Below are positions 8,517-17,290 of a DNA stretch of 64,000 bases, piece after piece. Position 1 is the stretch's first letter; every line of letters begins with the position of its first letter. The DNA lies in the NCBI GenBank assembly GCA_963742955.1, contig CAVUOA010000008.1, positions 682,001 to 746,000 on the forward strand, written 5' to 3'. Made by a program: the position numbers and the translations under genes. This DNA comes from CAVUOA01 sp963742955 (GTDB lineage: Bacteria; Bacteroidota; Ignavibacteria; Tepidaquicellales; OLB5). The notes beneath the pieces are model-generated. The model saw only the letters and a program-made list of their open reading frames with translations, had not been told where the DNA came from and searched no databases.

Positions 8517-11300
8517 TCATCTGTCATTCACACTTATTTTGCCCCAGCAGTTATCAGGAGATTTGCAGAACTCCCATTGAGTAAAATCATCGGGACTGCT
8601 TACTGTTTTTAAAAATGCTACCCATTTTATCTGGTCACTTATATCAATATATCTCATGGGGCAGAATTCATCGCCTGACCATTCTTGTTTTGAACCTGTG
8701 TGATGAGGCAATCCTATAGCATGCCCGATTTCATGTATCATCGAAAGCGTCATCTGGTATGAAAGAAATAAATCGAATGTATTAGAGTTACTCAAAAAAC
8801 TAATCAAAGAGTTTACGTCTGTTTTACTAAAGGTATAGCCGTTAAACTCAATCGTAGTTTGCGCAGGCACAAGATTAACCAGATAACTTAATGTATCCTT
8901 CAGAATACCTAATCCTGCCCTGACTCTCTCTGGAAAGACAACAACTCTTATACACTCCTTTGGAGACTTGCATCCCTGAGGTTCTGCATATGCAAGAGCA
9001 GGGCTAGGCCACTCATAATGATGATAGGGGTCAGCCAGTCCCGGTTCTTTAATGATATTAATGGCATATTTATTGCCTTTTGCATAATTACCGTTGAAAT
9101 CAACCCATCTGTATTTGAACTTTAATATCACCGCCAGCAAGATTTCCGTAAACTTCATTTTGGGTAAGATAGTAGACCCTAATCCCCGATGCAAGCTGCC
9201 ACGGAGTCTTGGGAAGAAGTTTACCTTCATCAATAACAAACAGCTCTTTAATTTTCGGATTCATTCTCATATACTCGGGGGCTGGTCGTTTTTTACAGCT
9301 GCCCATAAAAACCCCTGTACTCTTCAAAGTTGGTCATTCCGTCACCGTTAGTTTTCTGCCCGGCCGGGTCATCTTCCTCATCCCATGTTGCGGGAAGCCC
9401 GTTTACATTGTTATCAGTTTCCCATTTATCTGCAATGTGGTTCCCGTCATTATCAACAGGTATAGTAATATAACCGGCTCCGCTGGATTCATCTTTTGCA
9501 GGGTACCAGGAACCTCCAACTTCAACTTCGGCTTTGAGCTTTCCATATGCGCCGTAATCATTGCAAGAAACCGTAACTGTGGTAATTTCATTAGAACTCG
9601 TTGCGGTGAGAGAATCCCCGAAACACTAAGGGAAGAGTTTGCATTCGCGTCAAAGTAAAGGTCAAGTGCAGTGTTATACCATGCAGGGTCTTTATCGTTC
9701 ATATATCTTCCCGGTTCTCTTGAAACATCAACTAAAGAATATCTTACGCCTTCGAATTTGCATTCAGGGTCACCGCCGTTAATCTGGATATCAATAGTAA
9801 CATTTAATGTTGTGCCGGGCTACAGGTAAATAGTCCGAATTTATACGGCTGATTTTAATTGTCGGGTTACAGTTATTCTTTTTCTTATGTCCGTCATCAG
9901 GTGGTGTCCGCCCGAAGGTCCCCCGTTTCCGACACCAAGCCTCTGGTTTGAAGTATTTGCAGGTGCAAACACAAGTCCACCTAAATCAATCGAAGTTAAG
10001 CCGTTGCTGCTTCCTCCCTTTTTATTTCCGCTTGATATCTCACTTACATAAGAGTTAACTGTATTTACTGCAAGCGAGTAATCATTTTCTTCCCAGCTTC
10101 CCGAAAGCTCTGTTACACCGAGCAGGTCTTTTAAGCCGAGCTCAAGCTGTTTCAAGTCCGCAAGATTATTCCATTTATCTTTTTTTATTTTTTCTCTTCT
10201 TTTCTTTGACATCGATTTCTTAACGCTCTTTATAAAATCATCACCTTCTTTTTTCCTGTCATTATATTCCTGCACCGAAGGGTCATCATTTCTCGAATAA
10301 GACCCCGACACTTTTGAAAGCGAGGGAATATACCAGCCCTTGTTGTCATACATTGTTGTCTCGGCGTTTTCTCCGGTGATGGTAACCGACTTAAACCGGT
10401 AAACAGGGTACTGACTGTTCAGAGCATTTGCGCCGGGTGAATCATCATAGGTAATCTCAATTTTATTTGTTCCGTCATCAAGCGATACAACACGGTTCTT
10501 TTCATCACGCTTAACATTTACATTTGCAGGGATGTAAACTTCCACATCAGTCTGCCTGTAGCCGTGGGGGTAGCCTCTTATATAAGCGCCGTTGCCGATT
10601 GAGGTCCACACACCTGCATCGATGTTTTTGCTTCCCTTGCCCATGGGAGCAATTCCGGTTTTGACAGCAAGCTTTTCGATGTCATCGTAAGTCGCCGTTG
10701 CGTTAGAGAGCTGTGCCCTAAGGTTGCCGTAGAAATTCAGCACGTCTTTTACTTCCTGCGGAAGCAGGTCCATTGCAATTTCTTTCGTATCGACTTCCAT
10801 CAATGCAATCTCTTCGGGAGTAAGAAGCGGTGTAACTCTTGCCTGGAAATCCGCCGGGTAATCGCTGAACTTCTGGTTTGCCTCGATGCCCCAGATGAGC
10901 ATCTGCACATCCTGCTGTTCTATATCGGGATGCTCGCCCCACTGCTGCAGCACGTTTTTAATCAGCTTTGATTTTCCGCCTTTGAGCGGGGCTACAAGAT
11001 AACCCGCGCCTTCGGTGGGTCATACGCTCCTGCGTGAAGACAGAATGTCTTAAAATCGAACTTATAAAAACCCGGAGCCAGATTCTGGCTGAACGACTGG
11101 TCTGTTGTCAGGTTCACCTGTTTATCCAGGTCTTTGAGCCAGTAGGCAGTCGGGTATGCATCTTTGATGCTTGTTGTTACCGCTTCCTCGAACACGTCAC
11201 CCACACCGGGAATTTTTTTCAGTATGTCACCGAATTGTGAGAAAGAACTTTGAGTAATCAGTAAAGAGAACAGCAATGAGAGAAGGATTTTTGTTTTCAT
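8517..11300 (-). pseudogene. Large secreted metzincin-type metalloprotease gene, multiply frameshifted
   Basis: Successive minus-strand frames read as one exported protein of about 920 residues. Residues 1-22 are a signal peptide ending SFSQ. The middle (frame 9841-10953) is unrecognised and beta-rich, with a Lys-rich coiled stretch. Further on, NGDGMTNFEEYRGF has the Asp-rich look of calcium-binding EF/thrombospondin-3-type loops. The C-terminal catalytic part has HEIGHAIGLPHH, the zinc motif HExxHxxGxxH, followed by CPMRYID as a Met-turn, so it is a metzincin (matrixin-like). Frame changes are seen near 11020, 9840, 9800, 9620, 9330 and 9110. That is denser than in most of the window, so real decay is possible, but the uninterrupted catalytic frame suggests sequence error also contributes. 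Confidence 0.7.
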
Positions 11301-11363
11301 TCTTGTGCAATTTTAATTAGCTGTGAATATAACCAGAAATGTTCAGTATGCACAAGTGTTAAA

Positions 11364-11395
11364 CCAAAAGCCCTGCAATTAGGTTGCAGGGCTTT
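11364..11395 (-). terminator. Terminator of the subtilisin gene
   Basis: A perfect 12-bp stem (AAAGCCCTGCAA with TTGCAGGGCTTT) around a 5-nt loop. On the minus strand it lies 20 nt beyond the stop codon at 11415 and ends in CTTTTGGTTT. It separates the S8 peptidase gene from the downstream metalloprotease gene. Confidence 0.75.
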
Positions 11396-11414
11396 CGAGA
11401 ATCTGTTTTTTTGC

Positions 11415-13565
11415 TTACTTCACAAGCAGCATTTTTTTAGTATCGGTAAAGGGGTCAGTAGTCAGCTTGTAGAAGTACACTCCGCTCGGCAGATTTGAGG
11501 CATCGAAATCAAGTGAGTAGCTTCCGGCTTTTAGTTCGCCGTCGAGTATTTTAGATACCTCGCGTCCGAGTATATCGTAAACAACAAGCCTCGCTTTCAC
11601 ATCACGCGGGATGTCAAACTTGATTCTTGTCACCGGGTTGAACGGGTTAGGATAATTATTGTAAAGCGCAAACACGCTTGGTATTTCGTTCGAATTTCCT
11701 GATACGCCCACGAGTACAACATCATAAGAAAATCTTGTTGGAGGAGCTGTTGTTCCGGGAGGTGTGTTTCCGCTTCCGCCTGCTGGCAGTGTTGCTACCA
11801 AAGGATTCGGTAATGCAATATCCTGCGCTGCAAAATAATATTCAACGCGGGTTCCCGCAGCACTCGCTGTAATCGGGAAGAAAAACGAATCAAGATTATT
11901 GTAATTGTAATTCACAGATGTATAGCCTGTCCAGTTTACACCGCCGTTAGTGCTCTTCCTGAAATAAAGCAGCGGAGCCTGGTTAGTCCAGTTTCTTATA
12001 ATTCCGTTATCGGTAATCTTTGCCTTCATGGTTATTACACCTGTACTGGTAGTAAACGTGAAAGGCTGCGTATGAGTAATTGTTGGCGGCTGGTTATCAA
12101 GCTTGCGCGCCGAATCAACCGATAACTGTGCGTTTATTATTCCCCAACCCATCTGGTTGTTGGGATTGTTTGTATTGCTTGCAAATTTCCTTAGTATTCC
12201 TCTTACCTGAAGCGGCGTTAAATTTTTGTTTGCAGATAGAATAAGCCCCCCTACACCTGCCGCAAGAGGACAAGAGTATGAAGTACCGGAAGAAAATCCT
12301 CCGCTGTAGCCGTTTCCGCTTCCGTTAGCTGTCTGCACACCGCTTCCCATTGCCATTACATCAGGTTTAATTCTTGGGGGATTATCGGTTGTAGGTCCTA
12401 TTGAACTGAAACTGACCCTGGTTCCGCCTGAATTTACTGCGCCAAGTGTAATAACACTGTCTCCGTCTGCAGGACCGTTTAGTGTATTATGAACATCGCT
12501 GCCGTTATTGCCGGCAGAGTTAAATACTGTAATTCCGTTATGAACTGCAATGACTGCACCGATTGTTACCGGCAGCGTATACCCGTTCATATCCTGCCAA
12601 GTGTAGCCTGGATACGGAGAATCGAATGCCAGGTAACCCAGCGAGCTTGTCAACACATCTGCTCCAAGCGAATCAGCCCACTGAGCAGCAGCAACCCAGT
12701 TATCCATTTCAATCGGACGTTCAAAGGAATCAACCTCAGTTCGCGCTACAAGGAACTTAGATTTGAATGAAACTCCGATTAAATTTCCCGGTGCGTATGC
12801 GCCGATACATGATATTGTTGTTGTACCGTGTGTAGCAGTTGTCATGTATGCTCCCGGCAGATGCAATTGAAAATCATACTGCGAAACAATCTGTATCGGG
12901 TTGGCAGGATTTGTAAAACAGGGATGTGTTTGATTCCTGAACCCGTTATCCAGACTTGCTATTAATATACCCTGACCGAATATACCCTGGTCGTGAACAA
13001 GGTTAACATTCATTTGTGTTATCTGGTCTGTACCGTCCACACCATAATCAAGCGAATCCACATCGGGATGGTCAACAACGGGACGCGGCGCATGATAACT
13101 GTTATCGGCAGGTTCTTCTTTTACCTTTTTGTATGATTCTACAATCTCAATTTTCGAAACATAACCGAGCGAATTCAGCTGTTCGAGCTGTGAACGGTTA
13201 ACCTCTGCGCTTAAAGCATTGAGCCATTTAATCTGGTTCCTGAGGTTAAGAACTTTCGAGCTGATTTCGTTCACATAACCGCTGTATATGGGAATATCTG
13301 TATACTCAACCAAATTAGAGGCGGTTTTAACTTTCTGCCTTCTATCCAGTGAACGCTGGGTTACCAGGTTTAAAGGATTGGAAAGCTTTGATAAAGCATT
13401 GGGTCCTTTATCGCTTAAATAGATGTATACAATAAAATCGTTTTGATTTGTATTATCCAGAACACTCTGAAGATGCGGCCCGAATTTGGCGCTTCCGGTT
13501 CTGAATGAAATTGCTACCAGCACTATTGCCGATATGATTAAGATAGATGTTATATACTTTTTCAT
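11415..13565 (-). CDS. T9SS-secreted subtilisin-like (S8) serine peptidase
   Basis: An intact 716-residue secreted protease. An N-terminal hydrophobic segment (about 5-22) is followed by a propeptide-like region. The S8 catalytic domain has Asp near residue 205 (IASLDNGF), His near 246 (ATHGTTT) and Ser near 430 (SSGTSYSCPLAAG), with the oxyanion-side NSAGNNG. After a beta-sandwich region (about 500-625), the last 90 residues are a type A T9SS sorting domain: NNYPNPFNPVTRIKF, then VVYDILGREVS, then LPSGVYFYKL and a Lys-rich end. This predicts export to the periplasm by Sec and across the outer membrane by T9SS, with removal of the tail. The gene is monocistronic, bounded by a strong terminator. 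Confidence 0.93.
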   Translation of the reverse strand: MKKYITSILIISAIVLVAISFRTGSAKFGPHLQSVLDNTNQNDFIVYIYLSDKGPNALSKLSNPLNLVTQRSLDRRQKVKTASNLVEYTDIPIYSGYVNEISSKVLNLRNQIKWLNALSAEVNRSQLEQLNSLGYVSKIEIVESYKKVKEEPADNSYHAPRPVVDHPDVDSLDYGVDGTDQITQMNVNLVHDQGIFGQGILIASLDNGFRNQTHPCFTNPANPIQIVSQYDFQLHLPGAYMTTATHGTTTISCIGAYAPGNLIGVSFKSKFLVARTEVDSFERPIEMDNWVAAAQWADSLGADVLTSSLGYLAFDSPYPGYTWQDMNGYTLPVTIGAVIAVHNGITVFNSAGNNGSDVHNTLNGPADGDSVITLGAVNSGGTRVSFSSIGPTTDNPPRIKPDVMAMGSGVQTANGSGNGYSGGFSSGTSYSCPLAAGVGGLILSANKNLTPLQVRGILRKFASNTNNPNNQMGWGIINAQLSVDSARKLDNQPPTITHTQPFTFTTSTGVITMKAKITDNGIIRNWTNQAPLLYFRKSTNGGVNWTGYTSVNYNYNNLDSFFFPITASAAGTRVEYYFAAQDIALPNPLVATLPAGGSGNTPPGTTAPPTRFSYDVVLVGVSGNSNEIPSVFALYNNYPNPFNPVTRIKFDIPRDVKARLVVYDILGREVSKILDGELKAGSYSLDFDASNLPSGVYFYKLTTDPFTDTKKMLLVK

Positions 13566-13719
13566 ATTTAAATTAAAATTACAATCTTTAAAATAATCCT
13601 ACATTTGTTAACATACAAATCAAAAAATAGATTTCCGGTTAACCTGTTTGGGTGAGTAATCCGGGGATTTTAACCACAAAGAGCACAAAGAACACTAAGG
13701 AGCTTCAGTTTCCTCACCC

Positions 13720-13762
13720 TCTCCGAAGGTCACGAGGGACTCCTTCGGAGAGTCCTTTGGAC
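13720..13762. repeat. 43-nt dispersed repeat, copy 1
   Basis: Starts TCTCCGAAGGTCACG and ends GGAGAGTCCTTTGGAC. CTCCGAAGG and CCTTCGGAG form its stem. It matches the copy at 14240-14282 with two substitutions. Confidence 0.85.
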
Positions 13763-13976
13763 CAGCCCCGTCTTCTAATCAGGAGAGGGAAGACTTATTA
13801 TTATTCACGCAATGATCACATGGAGTTGTCATTCCGGCCCTGAGCCTGAATCCGGTTGACAAGTATCAGCTTACACGAAGCAGGTTCAGCAGTAAGATAT
13901 TCCGGCGGGCTGCCCCCCATAACTTAAGTTATAAAATTATGTTAATGATATTAAATTACTTATCTTCAAAAACCGT

Positions 13977-14068
13977 AAAACAAGTTATAAAACATTCAAA
14001 TTTTTTTATTTGAATTTTGCCTGTTTTTTATGTCTTTATAAAAAACGTGAAAACAAGTTATAAAACAT
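13977..14068. repeat. Paired AAAACAAGTTATAAAACAT repeats around an AT hairpin
   Basis: The 19-nt sequence AAAACAAGTTATAAAACAT occurs at 13977-13995 and at 14050-14068. Between them, ATTCAAAT-TTTTTT-ATTTGAAT (13994-14015) forms an 8-bp hairpin. A partial third copy (AAGTTATAAAAT) lies near 13926. Confidence 0.75.
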
Positions 14069-14239
14069 GTAAAAACGTCTCCCCGGCATTAACAAAGAAC
14101 AAAGCCTGCCTTACAAATATACTTGATTAATTCAGGGAAATCAAGTCATTTATTCTTGAATATGAGGATATTTCCGGAAGGCATGCAGCGGTGAAATACT
14201 CACGCGAAGTACGCAAAGACGCAAAGATACCCATCTCCT

Positions 14240-14282
14240 TCTCCGAAGATCACGCGGGACTCCTTCGGAGAGTCCTTTGGAC
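14240..14282. repeat. 43-nt dispersed repeat, copy 2
   Basis: Starts TCTCCGAAGATCACG and ends GGAGAGTCCTTTGGAC, in the same orientation as the copy at 13720. G-rich sequence follows. Confidence 0.85.
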
Positions 14283-14629
14283 GGGAGGGGCTGGGGGTGG
14301 GGTCGCATGAGACGCTCAACCCGAAGCAAGTTCGGGATAAACCGAGTCGCCTCTACAGAAGATTACATTTGGATTTTGTAACTCGAATCTCTGATTCGAG
14401 TAATCCGAACTGAGTTCGGATTTACATATTTTTTGTCAAAGGTGAAATACAATACTCACGCGAAGTACGAAAAGTGCGCAAAGATTGTTTTATATAAAAC
14501 CGGTAGAGACATCCCGCCGGGACGTCTAAAAAATGAATCGAAAAGACGACTCAGCGAGTCGCCTCTACAAGTAATAATGCACAATCACCGATTGTGCGCG
14601 TCGGGAATGTTCCCGATGCCACGGTAATT

Positions 14630-14995
14630 CTAAACACTCAAAAATTCACTCCTAATAAAAAACATTAAAGATTCCCGGAAGATAGTAAAAGGAATGTCTA
14701 TAGCCTTTTCCCTCATTTTCGCTTTTACCTTATTCCATAAACCTTCGTTCTTAGCTGCATCTAAAAATTCGTGTCCATCCCAAGTCAATCTTAAGCTGCA
14801 GTTATACATATGTCCACTTTCTGAAAAATTAATATCACCTGTTATTAAGCCGGCTTCTTCCAATAAAACTACATGATAATCGACAAGGTCATTATCATAT
14901 CCTTCTACGGTCATTTTGCCCTCGGGTACTGGGAAAATATTCACTGCTTCAAATTCCAATAGGATTTTTTTTATCAAATCCATATCCCTTTTCAT
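14630..14995 (-). CDS. DUF2513 family protein
   Basis: A 121-residue protein with the DUF2513 pattern: an N-terminal KRDMDLIKKILLEFE helix, VDYHVVLLEEAGLITG in the middle, and LTWDGHEFLDAAKNEGLWNK, followed by a helical end. The domain resembles a winged helix and is found mainly on phages, plasmids and genomic islands; its function is not established. The first ATG fits the family's usual N-terminus. It is the last of four AT-rich minus-strand genes in what looks like an accessory island. Confidence 0.8.
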   Translation of the reverse strand: MKRDMDLIKKILLEFEAVNIFPVPEGKMTVEGYDNDLVDYHVVLLEEAGLITGDINFSESGHMYNCSLRLTWDGHEFLDAAKNEGLWNKVKAKMREKAIDIPFTIFRESLMFFIRSEFLSV

Positions 14996-15055
14996 TTTAA
15001 TTTTCCTCCTGATACATAATATTGCGCCTCCGGGGTATAAACGTTTCTAATTTCT

Positions 15056-15080
15056 GCAGAGTCACCTACTAGAGACTATG
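15056..15080. repeat. GCAGAGTC palindrome, copy 1
   Basis: The left arm GCAGAGTC is intact and followed by ACCTA, while the right arm (GAGACTATG) has decayed. It lies in the spacer between the DUF2513 gene and the 110-residue membrane protein gene. Compare 15476-15500. Confidence 0.6.
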
Positions 15081-15112
15081 TTGTAACAAAATAGCTTTTT
15101 ATATCATAACTA

Positions 15113-15445
15113 TTAAAAAGCCATAAAAATAATTTGTAATATCCCGATAATACTTGCAATTATTAATGAGCCAACTGCAACTCTAAGTGCTATCCTACTG
15201 TCTTTTCTTGCCTCTTCTAATCTTTCATGTTCGAGTAGCTGAAAATATGCTTCTACAGTCATTCTAAATTCATTACCCCAACGATGAAATACATCTCTTG
15301 TAAATGCATTTAATGTTCCTTGCATTCCGTCATAACCACTTGGTAAATTCAATTCTTTCAATTTTTCTGTTAATTTTTCACCAGTTACTCCTTCAATATT
15401 ATCTCTACCCCACATTAATAATTTAATATAACTATCGTTTTGCAT
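15113..15445 (-). CDS. Small tail-anchored membrane protein, unknown function
   Basis: A 110-residue protein with no recognised domain. Residues 1-85 are soluble and helical (conspicuous WGRDNIEGVTGEKL and DVFHRWGNEF). One C-terminal transmembrane helix (about 88-108) would leave the N-terminal domain in the cytoplasm. The gene is AT-rich like its island neighbours and is framed by two copies of the GCAGAGTC palindrome, so it may be a horizontally acquired unit. Confidence 0.6.
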   Translation of the reverse strand: MQNDSYIKLLMWGRDNIEGVTGEKLTEKLKELNLPSGYDGMQGTLNAFTRDVFHRWGNEFRMTVEAYFQLLEHERLEEARKDSRIALRVAVGSLIIASIIGILQIIFMAF

Positions 15446-15475
15446 ATTTTATTTTAATTTTAATTTGGTGTTTCC

Positions 15476-15500
15476 GCCCTGTCACCTAAGGAGACTCTGC
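15476..15500. repeat. GCAGAGTC palindrome, copy 2
   Basis: Here the right arm GACTCTGC is intact and the centre reads CACCTAAGGA, while the left arm (CCCTGTC) has decayed: the mirror situation of copy 1. It lies between the 110- and 304-residue membrane protein genes. The consensus of both copies is GCAGAGTC...CCTAAGG...GACTCTGC. Confidence 0.6.
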
Positions 15501-16396
15501 GGGAACGAATTAATATATTTCAATGCTTTCATACACCCTTCAAAATACCGTACTTTCTTAATCTGCAAATATTTAACATCATTCAAATTATATATTTCAT
15601 TGGTTTTTCTATTTAAATCTCTTATAAAAAGATAATCTTTCAAAATACCAATATATATTCTATTAGTATTTTTTGTGCTATCTATATTGGCATCAGTTGA
15701 ATCATGCACTCCCAAATATTGAAAGGTTACTATTTCTTGTGGTCCATATTTCTTGACCTTTAAAACATGATAATTTGATTTTATCAAAGAAAACGTAAAA
15801 GCAAAAATTATAAAACAAATAATATTGAAATAAAGAAATGTTTTCGGTTTATATAATGTACAAAACAATTTAAGAAATATAAGATAAAACAGAATACACC
15901 AAGAGAAAAAAATTAAAATAAAACATATATGTAAAGGTCCTTGTTTTTTTACATAAAGTTCTATCCAATTAATATCATTACCATTAAAGGAAATTATCAT
16001 TATTGTAGTGTAAATAAAAATTGTGATTACTACTAATGCAAAACTAAAAAACCGTTTTTTATGTTTGGGGAATTTTCTTAAAAGTAATTTATTATTACCT
16101 AAGTATCTTATAAGATGTTTAAATTTAATTTTTAATTTTGGTATTACAATTATAAGAAGGATACTTATACAAAGAACTATAATAACCAAATTCCTATAAA
16201 TCGAGTCAAGGTTAGTTATTGTTTTTATATAATTAATCAAAAAGTATGGAATAAAATAGAATAGCAACTCATAAAGTGAAACGTAAGGATTAATTGCAAT
16301 ATTATAATCTGCAAAATAATTATAAATTTGGATATAACTCCAAATTACAACTATAACATAAATTACCGGCAATATTTTAAGTATTTTCTTTATCAC
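15482..16396 (-). CDS. AT-rich multi-pass membrane protein, unknown function
   Basis: A 304-residue protein with an N-terminal anchor (about 8-28), two or three helices at about 45-110, two central helices (about 125-195) and one near 200, followed by a soluble C-terminal domain of about 95 residues. Codon use is very AT-rich (many Ile, Lys, Asn and Phe), unlike the housekeeping genes. The segment NYFADYNIAINPYVSLYELL after the first helix resembles a pattern I associate with accessory membrane proteins of Bacteroidota, but no family can be assigned. The end of the gene overlaps the second GCAGAGTC palindrome, so that repeat supplies the last codons. Confidence 0.55.
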   Translation of the reverse strand: MIKKILKILPVIYVIVVIWSYIQIYNYFADYNIAINPYVSLYELLFYFIPYFLINYIKTITNLDSIYRNLVIIVLCISILLIIVIPKLKIKFKHLIRYLGNNKLLLRKFPKHKKRFFSFALVVITIFIYTTIMIISFNGNDINWIELYVKKQGPLHICFILIFFSWCILFYLIFLKLFCTLYKPKTFLYFNIICFIIFAFTFSLIKSNYHVLKVKKYGPQEIVTFQYLGVHDSTDANIDSTKNTNRIYIGILKDYLFIRDLNRKTNEIYNLNDVKYLQIKKVRYFEGCMKALKYINSFPQSLLR

Positions 16397-16464
16397 AGTA
16401 AGCTTTGATTTCCTTTTTTGTGTAAAAATTTTTTATAGAGCAATACATAAATATTTTTACTTGG

Positions 16465-16506
16465 TGTCGGGAATGTTCCTCGACGCGTCAGATTACAGAC
16501 CTGACA
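16465..16506. repeat. Composite palindromes GTCGGGAATG and GCGTCAG/CCTGACAC
   Basis: GTCGGGAATGTTCCTCGAC (partly palindromic, similar to the copy near 14598) runs directly into GCGTCAGATTACAGACCTGACAC-like sequence, which is related to the repeats at 38332-38493. It lies between the 304- and 103-residue genes of the island. Confidence 0.5.
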
Positions 16507-16523
16507 CAAAAACATTCTTTAAT

Positions 16524-16835
16524 TTACACTTGATTCCCTTTTTCTAATTCTTTTCTTCTTAATTCCAATTCTTCTTCTTTCATCTTAAGCATTTTTTCCT
16601 GGAATTCAATATCGGATTTTCTTTTAGAAATCAATGTTATAATCAAACCTATAATCGGACTAACAAACAAACATAAAAGAAATGAAGCGCTAAAACCGAT
16701 TTCCCGGTTTTTGCCTATTGAGGCTATTACAAATGACCACAAAAGCCAATTAATAATAATTATGCCCCAGCATAAACCTGCACCGCTGTCATTTGAAAAA
16801 AGTAAAAATAAAAAGGAGGGTATGGCTAAATCCAT
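16524..16835 (-). CDS. Small membrane protein with cytoplasmic coiled coil
   Basis: A 103-residue protein with three hydrophobic segments (about 3-14, 20-40 and 46-68), the last two clear transmembrane helices, then a charged C-terminal coiled coil of about 30 residues rich in Glu, Lys and Leu (EEELELRRKELEKG). No family was recognised. It is the first of the four AT-rich minus-strand island genes. An SD-like sequence is weak. Confidence 0.5.
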   Translation of the reverse strand: MDLAIPSFLFLLFSNDSGAGLCWGIIIINWLLWSFVIASIGKNREIGFSASFLLCLFVSPIIGLIITLISKRKSDIEFQEKMLKMKEEELELRRKELEKGNQV

Positions 16836-17230
16836 TATGCTTACTCCATTTTTTAAATTATAAATAATCCCACACGTGCACTTCTGCCGTTAGTCCTGTT
16901 TAAGCATTATTTTAGAAAAGGGGCTCTGCGGTAATTTGGCGGGATGTCCCTCGGTGATTAAAATTTAACTTGTTGTTATTTTTAATGCAAGGAGAAACAC
17001 CCCTCCCTAACCCTCCCCGAGGGGGAGGGGATTTGAAGTCAGAAACTAAGCCCTGCTCTTCCCGCCTCGGGAAGGAACATAGCCGGAGAGCAAAATGTCA
17101 GAAGTAAGACTCAGATTAAAAATTAGATGATTCCGTCAAAATTTGATAAATCCCTGTTAAGATCAACGGGATAGACAATGGCTTGCCTCCCTCACAATAT
17201 ACGGGTCTTTTTCTCGGACGTGAAATTACA
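16836..17230. repeat. Repeat-bearing spacer upstream of glgA
   Basis: No gene is seen. It contains a GC-rich element (CACCCCTCCCTAACCCTCC and GAGGGGGAGGGG, near 17008) of the dispersed CCCTCC/GGAGGG family, a CCTCGGGAAGG stretch near 17071 and an AGAAGTAAGACTC simple-repeat stretch near 17100 that resembles the insertion in hutI. Confidence 0.55.
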
Positions 17231-17261
17231 TTGCTTATAACCCGTATTCTGCGTAATTTTG
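17231..17261 (+). promoter_or_regulatory. glgA promoter, TTG-N20-TAATTTTG
   Basis: TTG at 17231-17233 and TAATTTTG at 17254-17261 are separated by 20 nt, matching the Bacteroidota -33/-7 layout. The predicted start of transcription is about 20 nt before the glgA ATG. The gdhA upstream region has the same two elements with the same spacing. Confidence 0.6.
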
Positions 17262-17290
17262 CAAAATTCAACAAATTAACCCGATTTCAT

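Larger units (their letters stand above)
13566..14629. repeat. 1-kb gene-free region packed with dispersed repeats
   Basis: No credible gene is seen; short open frames here are made of repeats. It contains a CACAAAG-type run (near 13674), two copies of a 43-nt repeat, a pair of AAAACAAGTTATAAAACAT repeats with an intervening hairpin, GCAAAG-type runs near 14197 and 14460, hairpins such as ACTCGAAT...ATTCGAGT and AATCCGAACT...AGTTCGGATT (14383-14423), GACTCAGCGAGTC (near 14549) and a GTCGGGA...TCCCGA hairpin (near 14600). These families are mutually unrelated, which suggests a landing zone for repeats. Confidence 0.75.

Noticed and set aside
13652..14627. Two short plus-strand reading frames as genes
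   Set aside because: They consist of dispersed repeat sequence, have no ribosome-binding site, and their translations show no family pattern.
14594..16960. Integron cassette array with attC sites
   Set aside because: The spacers are palindromic but I cannot find the conserved GTTRRRY/RYYYAAC ends in the right arrangement, and there is no integrase gene.
17183..17290. Upstream extension of glgA
   Set aside because: The conserved GlgA N-terminus starts at the ATG at 17291, and the promoter at 17231-17261 lies inside the extension.
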